NCBI GenBank assembly: GCA_019635635.1 | Contig: JAHBZB010000001.1 | Location: 682,001 to 746,000 of the forward strand | DNA: 64,000 bases | Source: Xanthobacteraceae bacterium | GTDB lineage: Bacteria > Pseudomonadota > Alphaproteobacteria > Rhizobiales > Xanthobacteraceae | Reading direction: 5' to 3' | Position numbers and translations under genes: made by a program | Part shown: positions 9,654 through 18,361 of the stretch, piece after piece | How the letters are laid out: each line of letters opens with the position of its first letter | Position numbering within the stretch: position 1 is the first letter of the stretch | The notes under the pieces: model-generated | Database searches by the model: none | The model's input: only the letters and a program-made list of their open reading frames with translations | What the model was told of the DNA's origin: nothing

Positions 9654-10430
9654 ATGCTCGGAAAGAGCCTTGCCATTCTTGTCGTCTCGCCGCACGAAGC
9701 ATCCGGCTGCACGCTGATCGCAAGACTGTTCGCGGAATTCTTCCGGCTTTCCGGTGACGCGCCGATCCTGTTCGATACCGACGCGCTCAAGCCGAAACTC
9801 TCGCTCTATTTTCCGGAAGCCGAACTCGCCGATCTTTCCAAGACCAAGGGACAGATGCGGCTGTTCGATACGTTGCCCTTGCGCGCACACGAGCCGAAAA
9901 TCGTGGATGTCACGTGGCGGTCGTTCCAGACGTTTTTCGAGCAGATGCGCGACATCGACCTCGTCGCCGAAGCGCGCGCGAATAACGTCGAACCGGTCGT
10001 GGTCTATATCCCGCATTACACGGCCGACGATTTCGAGCGCGGCTACCGGATCCGCGAGCATTTCGGCTGCGAGTTCGTGCTGGCGGACAACGCGTTTCTC
10101 GGTCCGGCACCGCAGGCGCTGCACAGCGTCAATTCCTACTGGGCGCTGAAGGCGCATCCGGTGCACATGGCGATTTCGCTCCTCGATGAAATGAGCATGA
10201 ACCTGCTCGAAGACACGCGCGTCTCGATGGCGGAATTTCTCAAAGCCTCCGCGCCCGGCAGCATGCCCGTGACGGGCGAGAAGACGCAGTTGCCGCTCGC
10301 TTATCTTTCGCTCGACGCGCGCTCGAAAATCCGCGCATGGTTGCGGCCGTCGTTGCGCGAAGTGCAGCGCACGGTGCAATTGATCCAGGCACGGCTCAAT
10401 ACGCCGATCAGCGTGCCGCAATCGTTCTGA
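9654..10430 (+). CDS. ParA-like paralogue that has lost Walker A
   Basis: The 258-residue product aligns with the preceding protein: both share an FDT[D/E] segment, an aromatic-Pro motif and QMRxxDTL in the same order (residues about 41-78 here). The P-loop position reads SPHEASGCTLIA, without the GKT lysine, so ATP binding in the usual way is unlikely. The Walker B position reads PKIVDVTWRS. The gene follows its neighbour by 46 bases, so the two are probably co-transcribed and may form a complex of one active and one inactive subunit. Function is unknown. Confidence 0.7.
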   Translation: MLGKSLAILVVSPHEASGCTLIARLFAEFFRLSGDAPILFDTDALKPKLSLYFPEAELADLSKTKGQMRLFDTLPLRAHEPKIVDVTWRSFQTFFEQMRDIDLVAEARANNVEPVVVYIPHYTADDFERGYRIREHFGCEFVLADNAFLGPAPQALHSVNSYWALKAHPVHMAISLLDEMSMNLLEDTRVSMAEFLKASAPGSMPVTGEKTQLPLAYLSLDARSKIRAWLRPSLREVQRTVQLIQARLNTPISVPQSF

Positions 10431-10434
10431 AAAT

Positions 10435-12048
10435 TTATCCGGCTGCCTTGCGCGCGGCGTCGAGCGCCTGCGGCGTGTCGATGTCGGTGAAAGCGCCATC
10501 GTCTTCGACCGCGACCTCGCGCAAGCCCTCGTCATAGAATCCGGCGAGCTTGCGTGCGCCCATGTCGCCTTCGAGCTTGAGCAGTTCCGGGAAGAAGCGC
10601 CGCGCCCACAGCACAGGATTGCCGCGTTGGCCGCTACGCGACGGCGCCACGATCATCGCGCCACGCTCGGGCGCGAAGTTCCCCATCAGGCGGTCGATCA
10701 GCGCGGAAGAAACATTCGGCATGTCGCCGAGGCAGATAATCGCGCCCGCGCTCGTCTCCGGCACGGCGCGGATGCCAACTTTCAGCGAAGACGAAAGGCC
10801 TTCGGCAAAATCGGGATTGTGCACGAAACGCACATCCAGTCCTTCGAGCGCGGCTTTCACCGCTTCCACATCCTTGCCGGCGACGACGATCACAGGTGAG
10901 GCCTTGGAGCCGAGCGCGTTTTCGACCGCGCAGCGGACGAGCGGCTTGCCCCTGAAATCCTCGAGCAGCTTGTTTCTGCCCTCCATGCGGCTCGATTTGC
11001 CGGCGGCAAGCACGATGGCGGCGATGTTCTTCTTCGTTTCCGCCGTGCTCTCTTCGCGCGGCTGCGGTCGCGTGACGATTTCCATCAGGAGGCCGCCGAC
11101 GCCCATGCTCGCGATTTCCTCACGCCTGACCGCAAGCCCCGTGAGCAGACGCGACAATACCCAATCGAAACCGTTTTCCTTCGGGCTGCGCGCGCAACCC
11201 GGCGCGCCAAGCACCGGGGTGCCGGCGACTTCGCCGATCAGCATGAGATTCCCCGGATCGACCGGCATGCCGAAATGCTCGATGCGGCCGCCGCTCTGTT
11301 CGATCGCGGCCGGGATTACGTCGCGGCGGTCGGCGATCGCGGATGCGCCGAAGACGAGAACAAGTTCTGCGCCGGCATTGAGCATCTCGTGGATCGAAGG
11401 CGCCAGTTCCCGGGTGTCGTGCGCGACGCGCTTCTCCGCGACGATTTCCGCGCCGGCAGGCGCAAGCCGCTCGCGGGTCACGCGCAGCGTTTTCTCGATC
11501 ACTTTTTCGGCGAGTCCCGGAAGCCGCGTCGAAATTACCCCCACTTTCTTAATCCGGTAGGGTGCGACCCGCACGAGCGGTGCTTCGCTTGCGGCTTGCA
11601 GCGCGGCCTTGTGCGAGCAGCCGCTAACCGAAAACGGAATGATCTTCGCGGTCGCGATCATCTTGCCTTCGACCACCGGGCTGAAGGCGGGGAGGGTCGC
11701 GAACGTGATCGCTTCGTCGATCCCGTTGAGCCGGTCGATCCGAGGCTTGTCGACGATCAGGACGCCGGCCGCCGAAGCGAACAGATTTGCGCGACCGGTG
11801 AAGGCCTCATCGACGCGGACATTATCGCCCTTCGCGACTTCGGCGAGCGCCTGCGCGGCTTCGTCTTCGCCGATGTTGCCGGGCTCGACCTGCGCGACCG
11901 TGATCTCGTCGATACCGGCGGCACGAAGCGCTGCGATCTCGGCGTCGCCGATCTTCGTGCCCTTTTTCAGCACGAGCTTTTCCTTGCGGATCGAATGGAC
12001 GGCGATACCGCCTTTCGCCTCCTCGAGCGGCAGCGTTCCGAATTTCAT
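10435..12048 (-). CDS. Molybdenum cofactor protein: MoaB/Mog-like plus MobA/MocA-like fusion
   Basis: A 537-residue fusion. Residues about 1-345 resemble the molybdopterin-binding MoaB/Mog/MoeA-like domain (VLVFGASAIADRRDVIPAA, GAPGCARSPKENGFDWVLSR). Residues about 346-537 are a nucleotidyltransferase of the MobA/MocA type with the signature IVLAAGKSSRMEGRNKLLE and later GDMPNVSS. The second half would attach a nucleotide (probably CMP) to molybdopterin for enzymes of the xanthine dehydrogenase family. Its ATG overlaps the stop of the next gene by 4 bases, placing it in an operon with the two XdhC genes. No molybdoenzyme is encoded in the window. Confidence 0.85.
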   Translation of the reverse strand: MKFGTLPLEEAKGGIAVHSIRKEKLVLKKGTKIGDAEIAALRAAGIDEITVAQVEPGNIGEDEAAQALAEVAKGDNVRVDEAFTGRANLFASAAGVLIVDKPRIDRLNGIDEAITFATLPAFSPVVEGKMIATAKIIPFSVSGCSHKAALQAASEAPLVRVAPYRIKKVGVISTRLPGLAEKVIEKTLRVTRERLAPAGAEIVAEKRVAHDTRELAPSIHEMLNAGAELVLVFGASAIADRRDVIPAAIEQSGGRIEHFGMPVDPGNLMLIGEVAGTPVLGAPGCARSPKENGFDWVLSRLLTGLAVRREEIASMGVGGLLMEIVTRPQPREESTAETKKNIAAIVLAAGKSSRMEGRNKLLEDFRGKPLVRCAVENALGSKASPVIVVAGKDVEAVKAALEGLDVRFVHNPDFAEGLSSSLKVGIRAVPETSAGAIICLGDMPNVSSALIDRLMGNFAPERGAMIVAPSRSGQRGNPVLWARRFFPELLKLEGDMGARKLAGFYDEGLREVAVEDDGAFTDIDTPQALDAARKAAG

Positions 12049-12737
12049 TTCAGCGCACCGTCGCCGAGCCGCAGCCGCGCGGTGATCTCGGCCAGAATCG
12101 AGACCGCGATTTCGGCGGGCGATACCGCGCCGATGTCGAGGCCGATCGGCGCATGAATGCGGGCAAGCCGCGCGTCGCTGGCACCCTTCGATTTCAGGCG
12201 CTCGAGCCGGCTCGCATGCGTGCGCTTCGAGCCGAGCGCGCCGATATAGAAACAGTCCTTCGACAACGCATGCAGCAGCGCCGGATCGTCGATTTTCGGA
12301 TCATGAGTCAACACGCAGAAGGCGGTATGCGCGTCGATGCCCAGATCGGGGAGCACCTTGTCCGGCCAGTCGGCGAAGAGCTTCACATTGGCGAAGCGCT
12401 CGGGCGTCGCGAAGGCGGTGCGCGGATCGATGATCGCGACGTCATAGCCGAGGCGTTGGGCCATCGGCCCAAGTTCCTGGCTGATGTGCACCGCGCCGGT
12501 CACGACCAGCCGCGGCGGCGGCGCGAACACCGTGAGAAAAACTTTCCCGTCTGGCGTTTCCTCATTGCCGCTTTTGCCGGAGCGCAGCCGCTTCTCCAGC
12601 GCTTCGCGCAATTCGTCGCCTGCGACCTCGGCAGCCTTCACCAGCCGCTGCGCGCCGCTTTCGAGCGCGGTCACGACCACGGCCGCGCGGCGCGCGGCGC
12701 GTTCTTCGTTCAGGGCGTTCAGGAGCGCGAGCTTCAT
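12045..12737 (-). CDS. XdhC family protein, C-terminal Rossmann domain
   Basis: XdhC proteins bind molybdenum cofactor and insert it into xanthine dehydrogenase-type enzymes. This 230-residue protein carries the nucleotide-binding C-terminal half, with VVTGAVHISQELGPMAQRL (residues about 78-96) and the conserved FYIGALGSKRTHASRL and HAPIGLDIGA motifs. Residues 1-70 are a helical region. The N-terminal XdhC/CoxI half is encoded by the gene just upstream, so the usual single protein is split in two. It overlaps the following fusion gene by 4 bases. Confidence 0.88.
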   Translation of the reverse strand: MKLALLNALNEERAARRAAVVVTALESGAQRLVKAAEVAGDELREALEKRLRSGKSGNEETPDGKVFLTVFAPPPRLVVTGAVHISQELGPMAQRLGYDVAIIDPRTAFATPERFANVKLFADWPDKVLPDLGIDAHTAFCVLTHDPKIDDPALLHALSKDCFYIGALGSKRTHASRLERLKSKGASDARLARIHAPIGLDIGAVSPAEIAVSILAEITARLRLGDGALK

Positions 12738-12752
12738 CGGAATCGTTCTGCG

Positions 12753-13070
12753 CTATTCGACGCGCTCGACATAGACCGAAATCTTGCCGCCGCAGGAAAG
12801 ACCGACTTCCCACGCGGTTTCGTCGGCGACGCCGAAGGAGACGAGTTTCGGCTTGCCGCTCTCGATTACGTCGAGCGCTTCGGCGACAACCGCGCCTTCG
12901 ACGCAGCCGCCCGAAACCGAGCCCAGAAAATTGCCTTCGCCGTCGATCACGAGATTGGAGCCGACCGGCCGCGGCGCGGAGCCCCAGGTTTCGGTGACGG
13001 TCGCAAGCGCGACCTTGCGGCCTTGGCCGCGCCATGAGGCGGCGGTGGCGAGCAGATCTTCCTGTGCCAT
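12753..13070 (-). CDS. XdhC/CoxI N-terminal domain protein
   Basis: A 105-residue protein that matches the N-terminal domain of XdhC/CoxI: ALATVTETWGSAPRPVGSNL, then GSVSGGCVEGAV and GLSCGGKISVYVE. The cysteines in SGGCVEG and LSCGG are family features. ATG 13070 is chosen because AGGAGGA lies upstream; a longer open frame continues to 13229 without such a site. It is 15 bases before the C-terminal partner, so the two halves probably work as one XdhC. Confidence 0.88.
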   Translation of the reverse strand: MAQEDLLATAASWRGQGRKVALATVTETWGSAPRPVGSNLVIDGEGNFLGSVSGGCVEGAVVAEALDVIESGKPKLVSFGVADETAWEVGLSCGGKISVYVERVE

Positions 13071-13150
13071 GAGCGGGCTTCCTCCTGCTTCTCTTCTTAT
13101 GGAGGATTGTAGCGCCTCGCGCGCGCTTCCAGAAGCGCGTGGCTGCCTTG

Positions 13151-14209
13151 CTATTTCGGCGCAGCTTTGCGGCGCGGATCGGCCTTTTTCTTCGCGGGCG
13201 AAGGCGGCCGATCGCTTGCGAGGAAACATTCGTAATAGCGTGCGGGGTCTTTCGCCGCCGCCGCCGCGCAGCGCTGGACGGCGAAGAGATCTTCCTCGCG
13301 GGCGTAGAGCATATAAGGCGCGATCAGGAAGCGCTCGGAGCCGTCGAAGCTGCCGCCGAAGCGGTCGATCTTGCCCTTGAGATAGGGTGCTACTTCGAGG
13401 ATCGCCTTTTGCAGATCGTCGCCCTCGATGAAGTTGTCGGGAAGCTGATCGAACGGCCCGTCGAAATAATTATTTGCGAGCGCGTTGCCTTCGAAGACGC
13501 CGATCAGGATTTTCCGCTCGCGCTTCAGGTCGCGATAGAAGGCGAAGCCGGTGCGGACCCCAAGCAGGATGCGGTCGGTCGATTTGATGCGGTTGAACTG
13601 GTCGGGCACCGGCACGGTTTCGTCGAGGATGTAATGAAAGAGCTGATACTTCGAATTATAAACGAGAAAGAAGCGGATGCCGGATTCGTCGAACACCGGG
13701 CCGATGAAGCGCTCGTCGGGATCGAGCGCGCCTTCCGGCGGGCGCACGGCGGAGAGATCGTTCAGTTCGAACAACACGCTGCGGTCGCCGACGCTCACTC
13801 TATATAAGAAACGCTCGACCTTCTCGACGCGGATGCCGTCCTTCTCATCCATCACGGCATAAGTGACGGGCCCTTCCGATTTATAAGGGACATTATCGAC
13901 GAAATAGGCGAAGTGCAGCTTGCCATCGTCGCGATTGCTGGCATCGAGGCGGATGTTGCCTGCGTATTGCACGCCGCCGGAATAGAAGCGGAAATAATAA
14001 TAATTCTCGGTTGGATAAACCTTCACACGGTCGGGCAACGACTTCAGCACGAAGCGCAGCATTTCCTTCTTGTCGGCGACCGGGGCCTGCGCGTTCCGAG
14101 AAAGCTCCTCGATATACTCCTGGTTCGTTTGCAGCTTCGGCAATTCCTGCGCGTGGAGCGCGGGTGCCGCGAACAGTGCGAACGGAAGAACAAGTTTCAG
14201 AATTTTCAT
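13151..14209 (-). CDS. Secreted protein of unknown function, 352 residues
   Basis: Starts with a signal peptide (MKILKLVLPFALFAAPALHA, cleavage after LHA). The mature part is a mixed alpha/beta protein rich in Tyr and Phe (ENYYYFRFYSGGVQYAGNIR) and ends with a lysine- and proline-rich tail (SPAKKKADPRRKAAPK). There are two cysteines in the last 60 residues. No family is recognised. The chosen start at 14209 gives the only signal peptide; the open frame extends further upstream but there it reads as non-coding. It follows the XdhC genes but is probably not part of that function. Confidence 0.72.
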   Translation of the reverse strand: MKILKLVLPFALFAAPALHAQELPKLQTNQEYIEELSRNAQAPVADKKEMLRFVLKSLPDRVKVYPTENYYYFRFYSGGVQYAGNIRLDASNRDDGKLHFAYFVDNVPYKSEGPVTYAVMDEKDGIRVEKVERFLYRVSVGDRSVLFELNDLSAVRPPEGALDPDERFIGPVFDESGIRFFLVYNSKYQLFHYILDETVPVPDQFNRIKSTDRILLGVRTGFAFYRDLKRERKILIGVFEGNALANNYFDGPFDQLPDNFIEGDDLQKAILEVAPYLKGKIDRFGGSFDGSERFLIAPYMLYAREEDLFAVQRCAAAAAKDPARYYECFLASDRPPSPAKKKADPRRKAAPK

Positions 14210-14280
14210 GCGGGCGACCTTAGCCGGTAACGCGTGCGGGGCGAAAGCGAAGATCGCGCGGGATTGCGCCGAAGTTGCGT

Positions 14281-14804
14281 TCAGACAGGAAGGCCGAGTG
14301 CGCGAAACGCCGCGCGGTGATGAGCGGCGGAGGCTTCCGAGAAGCAGCAGAAGATTACGCGCGCGGAAAGGTCTCGCACTCTGCCGTGCGCAGCGAGGAT
14401 GCGACCGCAATCATCGCGGCGCGATCCGGGGGGAAGCGATAGACACCGGTGGAAATCGCGGGAAACGCGATGGAATCGAGGTTACGCGCCCGCGCGAGCC
14501 GAATCGATTTTTCGTAGCAGGAGGCGAGCAGCGCATCCTTGTCGCCATGCTCGTGATCCCAGACCGGGCCGACGGTATGGATCACGAAGCGCGCGGGCAG
14601 GCGATAGCCGCGCGTGATCTTCGCGTCGCCCGTATCGCAGCCGTCGAGCGCGCGGCATTCTTCGAGCAATTCGGGACCGGCGGCGCGGTGGATCGCGCCA
14701 TCGACACCGCCGCCGCCCAGGAGCGAATTGTTCGCGGCGTTTACGATTACATCGACGGAGAGCTTCGTGATGTCGCCGGTGACGATCTCGAATTTCGTGC
14801 GCAT
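14281..14804 (-). pseudogene. Macro domain protein (O-acetyl-ADP-ribose deacetylase-like), frameshifted near the C-terminus
   Basis: Macro domains bind or hydrolyse ADP-ribose derivatives. From ATG 14804 the frame gives the full signature: [44 protein letters not shown] and [13 protein letters not shown]. It stops early at 14355 after FPRA. The missing last part of the fold is present one frame away, starting at 14358: [20 protein letters not shown] and the end at 14281. The break falls in the CGCGCG run at 14356-14363, so one base was lost or gained there. The restored product would be about 174 residues, the usual length. The gene may be inactive, or the base may be a sequencing error. Confidence 0.8.
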
Positions 14805-14819
14805 GCACGAAACGTAACG

Positions 14820-15848
14820 TCAGGCGGCTTCTTTTCGCAAATCGAGCGTCGAGCGGCGGCCGATTGCGCGGTAGTTCTTTATCAGAAATGCCTCGGCGGC
14901 ATCGCGGCCAATGTCGCGCAGATGTTCGAAGAACGACCAGTCCACGTTGAACTTGGAACTGGAGGTCAATTCGAGCAGTCCTTCGCCCGCTTCGACGCGA
15001 TGCAGCCGTACTTCGGCGACCTCGCGGCCGGTGATGCGGCGGAGAATTTTCGCGCCCAGCATCCGGTTCACGAAGCCGATCGCACGGAATTCGGAAGCGA
15101 GCGAGGCGTTGAAGGTGATTTCGTTGATGCGGTTCAGGATGTCGCGCGCGCTCTGCGGCGTTTCCTCGCGGATCACCGGATTGGTCTGCACCAAGAGAAT
15201 GTCGCCGCCTTCGCCGCTACGGAAAAACGGAAACAGCGGCGGGTTGCCGACATAGCCGCCGTCCCAATAGGGAGTGCCGTCGATCTCGACCGCCTTGAAC
15301 AGGAACGGCAGGCAGGCGGAGGCCATCACCACGTCGGCGTTGATTTCCTTGGTCGGAAATACGCGCACCTTGCCGGTGTGCACGTTGGTTGCGGAGAGAA
15401 AGATCTTGATGTCGCGATTTCTGCGCAATGCCTCGAAATCGACTTCGCGCTCCAGCACGTCGCGCAGCGGATTGATGTTGAACGGATTGAAGTCGTAAGG
15501 CGAAACGAAGCGGGTCGCGACATCCATCGCGAGGAAGAACGGATTCTTGTCGAGCGACCAGTTGCCGAGCAGGCGGTCCATCAGTCCGCGCTGGATCGGG
15601 CTCAGGCGGCCGTCGCGCGAGACCCCGCGCCAGAAACTTTCGAGCGCGGCGCGCGCACCGTCGCGGCCGCCTTTTTCGAGACCGCTCGCCAGCACCACCG
15701 CGTTCATCGCGCCGGCGCTGGTTCCGGAAATGGCGCCGATCTCGATCCGGCGCTCTTCCAGCAGCCGGTCGAGTACGCCCCAGGTGAAGGCGCCATGCGC
15801 GCCGCCGCCCTGGAGGGCAAGGTTTACGGGTTTGGCCGAACGCAGCAT
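14820..15848 (-). CDS. Patatin-like phospholipase
   Basis: Predicted lipid acyl hydrolase of the patatin family. The 342 residues from ATG 15848 hold the oxyanion-hole motif NLALQGGGAHGAFTWG (residues about 9-24), the nucleophile elbow GTSAGAMNA and the catalytic aspartate in DGGYVGNPP. The C-terminal third carries family helices (SRDGRLSPIQRGLMDRLLG is mid-protein). An upstream extension of the frame was rejected because it reads across the promoter of the divergent zur gene. It is 15 bases downstream of the broken macro-domain gene and may be co-transcribed with it. Confidence 0.9.
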   Translation of the reverse strand: MLRSAKPVNLALQGGGAHGAFTWGVLDRLLEERRIEIGAISGTSAGAMNAVVLASGLEKGGRDGARAALESFWRGVSRDGRLSPIQRGLMDRLLGNWSLDKNPFFLAMDVATRFVSPYDFNPFNINPLRDVLEREVDFEALRRNRDIKIFLSATNVHTGKVRVFPTKEINADVVMASACLPFLFKAVEIDGTPYWDGGYVGNPPLFPFFRSGEGGDILLVQTNPVIREETPQSARDILNRINEITFNASLASEFRAIGFVNRMLGAKILRRITGREVAEVRLHRVEAGEGLLELTSSSKFNVDWSFFEHLRDIGRDAAEAFLIKNYRAIGRRSTLDLRKEAA

Positions 15849-15923
15849 CCGCGATATATTGTGCGCTGCAACATAAAGCGCAAGGGCTGGTTTTGGGGTC
15901 CTTCCGCCTGATATTCTATATCC

Positions 15924-16412
15924 ATGCACAAGGCTTTCCCGGACCCCGGTCACGACCACGACCAGTGCGTCGAAGACGCGCTTTCCCGTGCCGAAAAGGC
16001 TTGCGGCGGGCGCGGCTTGCGGCTGACGCCCTTGCGCCGCCGGGTGCTCGAAATTCTCGCGCAGAGCCACGCGCCGGTCGGCGCCTACGAGATCGTGGAG
16101 AAGCTGGCCGCGACCGGCGAGCCGGCGCCCGCCATGTCGGTCTATCGCGCACTCGATTTTCTCACGGCCGAAAATCTCGCGCACCGCATCGAAAGCCGGA
16201 ACGCGTTTCTCGCCTGCAACGCGGGCCACGAGCGCGCGGAGCCGGTGATGTTTCTGCTTTGCGAAAAATGCGGCGCAGTCGCCGAGATGCAGGCAGTGTC
16301 ATTCGGCCGTGATGTCGCGAAGGCGACCAAGGCGGCGGGCTTCGAGGCGCGTGCCTCGATCATCGAAGTCAGCGGCATCTGCGAGCCGTGCCGAAAGAAA
16401 TCCAGACGATGA
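15924..16412 (+). CDS. zur: Fur family zinc regulator (Zur-like)
   Basis: Metal-dependent repressor. The 162 residues have a winged-helix DNA-binding domain ([31 protein letters not shown]) and a C-terminal dimer domain with CEKCG and CEPC pairs that bind structural zinc. An N-terminal HDHDQC segment adds possible ligands. The CxxC pairs and lack of iron-box context favour Zur over Fur, but that is family knowledge. It is divergent from patatin across 75 bases and its stop overlaps the ispG start (ATGA), so both are in one transcript. Confidence 0.85.
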   Translation: MHKAFPDPGHDHDQCVEDALSRAEKACGGRGLRLTPLRRRVLEILAQSHAPVGAYEIVEKLAATGEPAPAMSVYRALDFLTAENLAHRIESRNAFLACNAGHERAEPVMFLLCEKCGAVAEMQAVSFGRDVAKATKAAGFEARASIIEVSGICEPCRKKSRR

Positions 16413-17677
16413 CCACACAGGAAAACGAAACCATATTCGGCGCTGCCGCGCGGCGCGTCTCCGTGCCGGTCGATGTCGGCGGCGTCATGGTCGGTGGCGG
16501 TGCACCGGTCATCGTGCAGTCGATGACCAACACCGATACGGCGGATATCGAGAAAACGGTGAAGCAGGTCGCCGATCTCTTTCGCGCAGGCTCCGAGATC
16601 GTGCGCGTGACGGTGGACCGCGACGAGGCGGCGGCGGCGGTACCGCACATCCGCGACCGTCTCCTGAAAATGAATCTCAACGTGCCGCTGGTCGGCGACT
16701 TCCACTATATCGGCCACAAGCTCTTGGCCGATCATCCGGCCTGCGCGGAGGCACTTGCGAAATATCGCATCAATCCGGGCAACGTGGGTTTCCGCGAAAA
16801 GCGCGACAAGCAATTCTCCTCGATCATCGAGATAGCGCTCCAGCACAATAAGCCGGTGCGCATCGGCGCGAACTGGGGTTCCCTCGATCAGGAACTGCTT
16901 ACGCACCTGATGGACGAGAACGCGAAGTCCGCGAAGCCGGTGGAAGCGCGTGCGGTGACGCGCGAGGCGCTGGTGCAGTCCGCGCTGATTTCCGCGAGCC
17001 GCGCCGAAGAACTCGGCATGAAACGCGAACAGATCATTCTGTCGGCGAAAGTCTCGGCGGTGCAGGATCTGATCGCGGTCTATCAGGATCTCGCGAAGCG
17101 CTCCGACTACGCCTTGCATCTGGGGCTGACCGAAGCCGGGATGGGCTCGAAAGGCATCGTGGCCTCCGCCGCGTCGCTTTCAATTTTGCTGCAACAAGGC
17201 ATCGGCGACACCATTCGTATTTCGCTCACGCCGGAGCCGAACGGCGACCGCACGCTGGAAGTGAAGGTCGCGCAGGAACTCTTGCAAACCATGGGCTTCC
17301 GCACGTTCGTGCCGCTGGTCGCGGCCTGCCCCGGATGCGGGCGCACGACCTCGACGGTGTTTCAGGAACTCGCGTTCGAGATCCAGTCTTACATCCGCGA
17401 CTCGATGGCGGAGTGGAAGAAGAAATATCCGGGCGTGGAGACGCTCAACGTCGCGGTCATGGGCTGCATCGTGAACGGTCCCGGCGAATCGAAACACGCC
17501 GATATCGGCATTTCGCTGCCGGGTACGGGCGAAGCGCCGGCGGCACCGGTCTTCATCGACGGCAAGAAAGCGATGACGCTGCGTGGCGCGACGCTTGCCG
17601 CCGACTTCAAGGCGATCGTGGAAGATTACGTCGCGCGGCGCTTCGGCGCCGCCGCGCAGAAACCCGCTGCCGAATAA
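16409..17677 (+). CDS. ispG: 4-hydroxy-3-methylbut-2-enyl diphosphate synthase
   Basis: Iron-sulfur enzyme of the MEP isoprenoid pathway that converts MEcPP to HMBPP. From ATG 16409 it has 422 residues with [20 protein letters not shown] near the start, the [15 protein letters not shown] region, and the [4Fe-4S] ligands in CPGCGRT and GCIVNGPGE. The ATG overlaps the zur stop by 4 bases. A start 21 bases earlier (16388) is possible but would lie inside zur. Close by is ispA, another isoprenoid gene, in the opposite direction. Confidence 0.96.
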   Translation: MTTQENETIFGAAARRVSVPVDVGGVMVGGGAPVIVQSMTNTDTADIEKTVKQVADLFRAGSEIVRVTVDRDEAAAAVPHIRDRLLKMNLNVPLVGDFHYIGHKLLADHPACAEALAKYRINPGNVGFREKRDKQFSSIIEIALQHNKPVRIGANWGSLDQELLTHLMDENAKSAKPVEARAVTREALVQSALISASRAEELGMKREQIILSAKVSAVQDLIAVYQDLAKRSDYALHLGLTEAGMGSKGIVASAASLSILLQQGIGDTIRISLTPEPNGDRTLEVKVAQELLQTMGFRTFVPLVAACPGCGRTTSTVFQELAFEIQSYIRDSMAEWKKKYPGVETLNVAVMGCIVNGPGESKHADIGISLPGTGEAPAAPVFIDGKKAMTLRGATLAADFKAIVEDYVARRFGAAAQKPAAE

Positions 17678-18361
17678 CTACTTTCCGAACAGTTGCGACG
17701 CGACGCTGACGGTCAGCGCAATGATCGCGGTATTGAACAGGAACGCGACCAGTCCCTGCACCATCGCGGTCCGCCGCAAGGTACGCGAGCGGATTTCGAC
17801 ATCGGAAGTCTGGAACGTGGTGCCGACCACCATCGCGAAATAGAGAAAGTCCCAGTAGTCCGGCTGCTTCTCGTTCGGAAAGCCGAGCGAGTTGACGCTG
17901 AGTTTGGTGCGGTAAACCTCGTGCGCGTAATGCAGCGCGAAGGAGAAGTTCACGAACAGCCACGAGCCGAAGATCGCGGCAAGCGCGAGCGAAATGCGGA
18001 AGATCGCGCACGCCGCTTCCGGCCGTAGCGCATCGGCGAGTTCGAAGCCGAGCGCCACCACCGCAACAACCGTTCCCGCGGTAACAAGCCCGAGCGTCGC
18101 CGCGCGGCCTTCGTCTTCCATGCCGGCGCGCTTCTTCAGACCGGCGAGGGTCGCATGTGCCATCATCCAAAGCGCAAGAATGAGAAACAGCCAGATGCCC
18201 GCGTTCCAGCCGATCAGGAAATGCGTCACTGCACCCAGCTTGACTGGAGCCGCAAAAGAAAGCGCCCAGACGCAAAGCCCGAATAGCACCGCGATGAAAA
18301 ACCGCGCGTGCGCCTTTAACTGGCGGCCCAACATGGTCTGCGGCTTTTCCGGCAGTTTCAC
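17678..18361 (-). CDS. DUF1345 integral membrane protein
   Basis: A 227-residue membrane protein with five or so transmembrane segments (for example RFFIAVLFGLCVWALSFAAP, GIWLFLILALWMMAHAT, ALAAIFGSWLFVNFSFALHY) and the conserved DUF1345 block QPDYWDFLYFAMVVGTTFQT followed by VEIRSRTLRR. The GTG at 18361 is chosen because it shares GTGA with the ispA stop and GAGGAAA lies just before it; a longer start at 18403 would be inside ispA. It abuts the ispG stop. Function unknown. Confidence 0.85.
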   Translation of the reverse strand: MKLPEKPQTMLGRQLKAHARFFIAVLFGLCVWALSFAAPVKLGAVTHFLIGWNAGIWLFLILALWMMAHATLAGLKKRAGMEDEGRAATLGLVTAGTVVAVVALGFELADALRPEAACAIFRISLALAAIFGSWLFVNFSFALHYAHEVYRTKLSVNSLGFPNEKQPDYWDFLYFAMVVGTTFQTSDVEIRSRTLRRTAMVQGLVAFLFNTAIIALTVSVASQLFGK

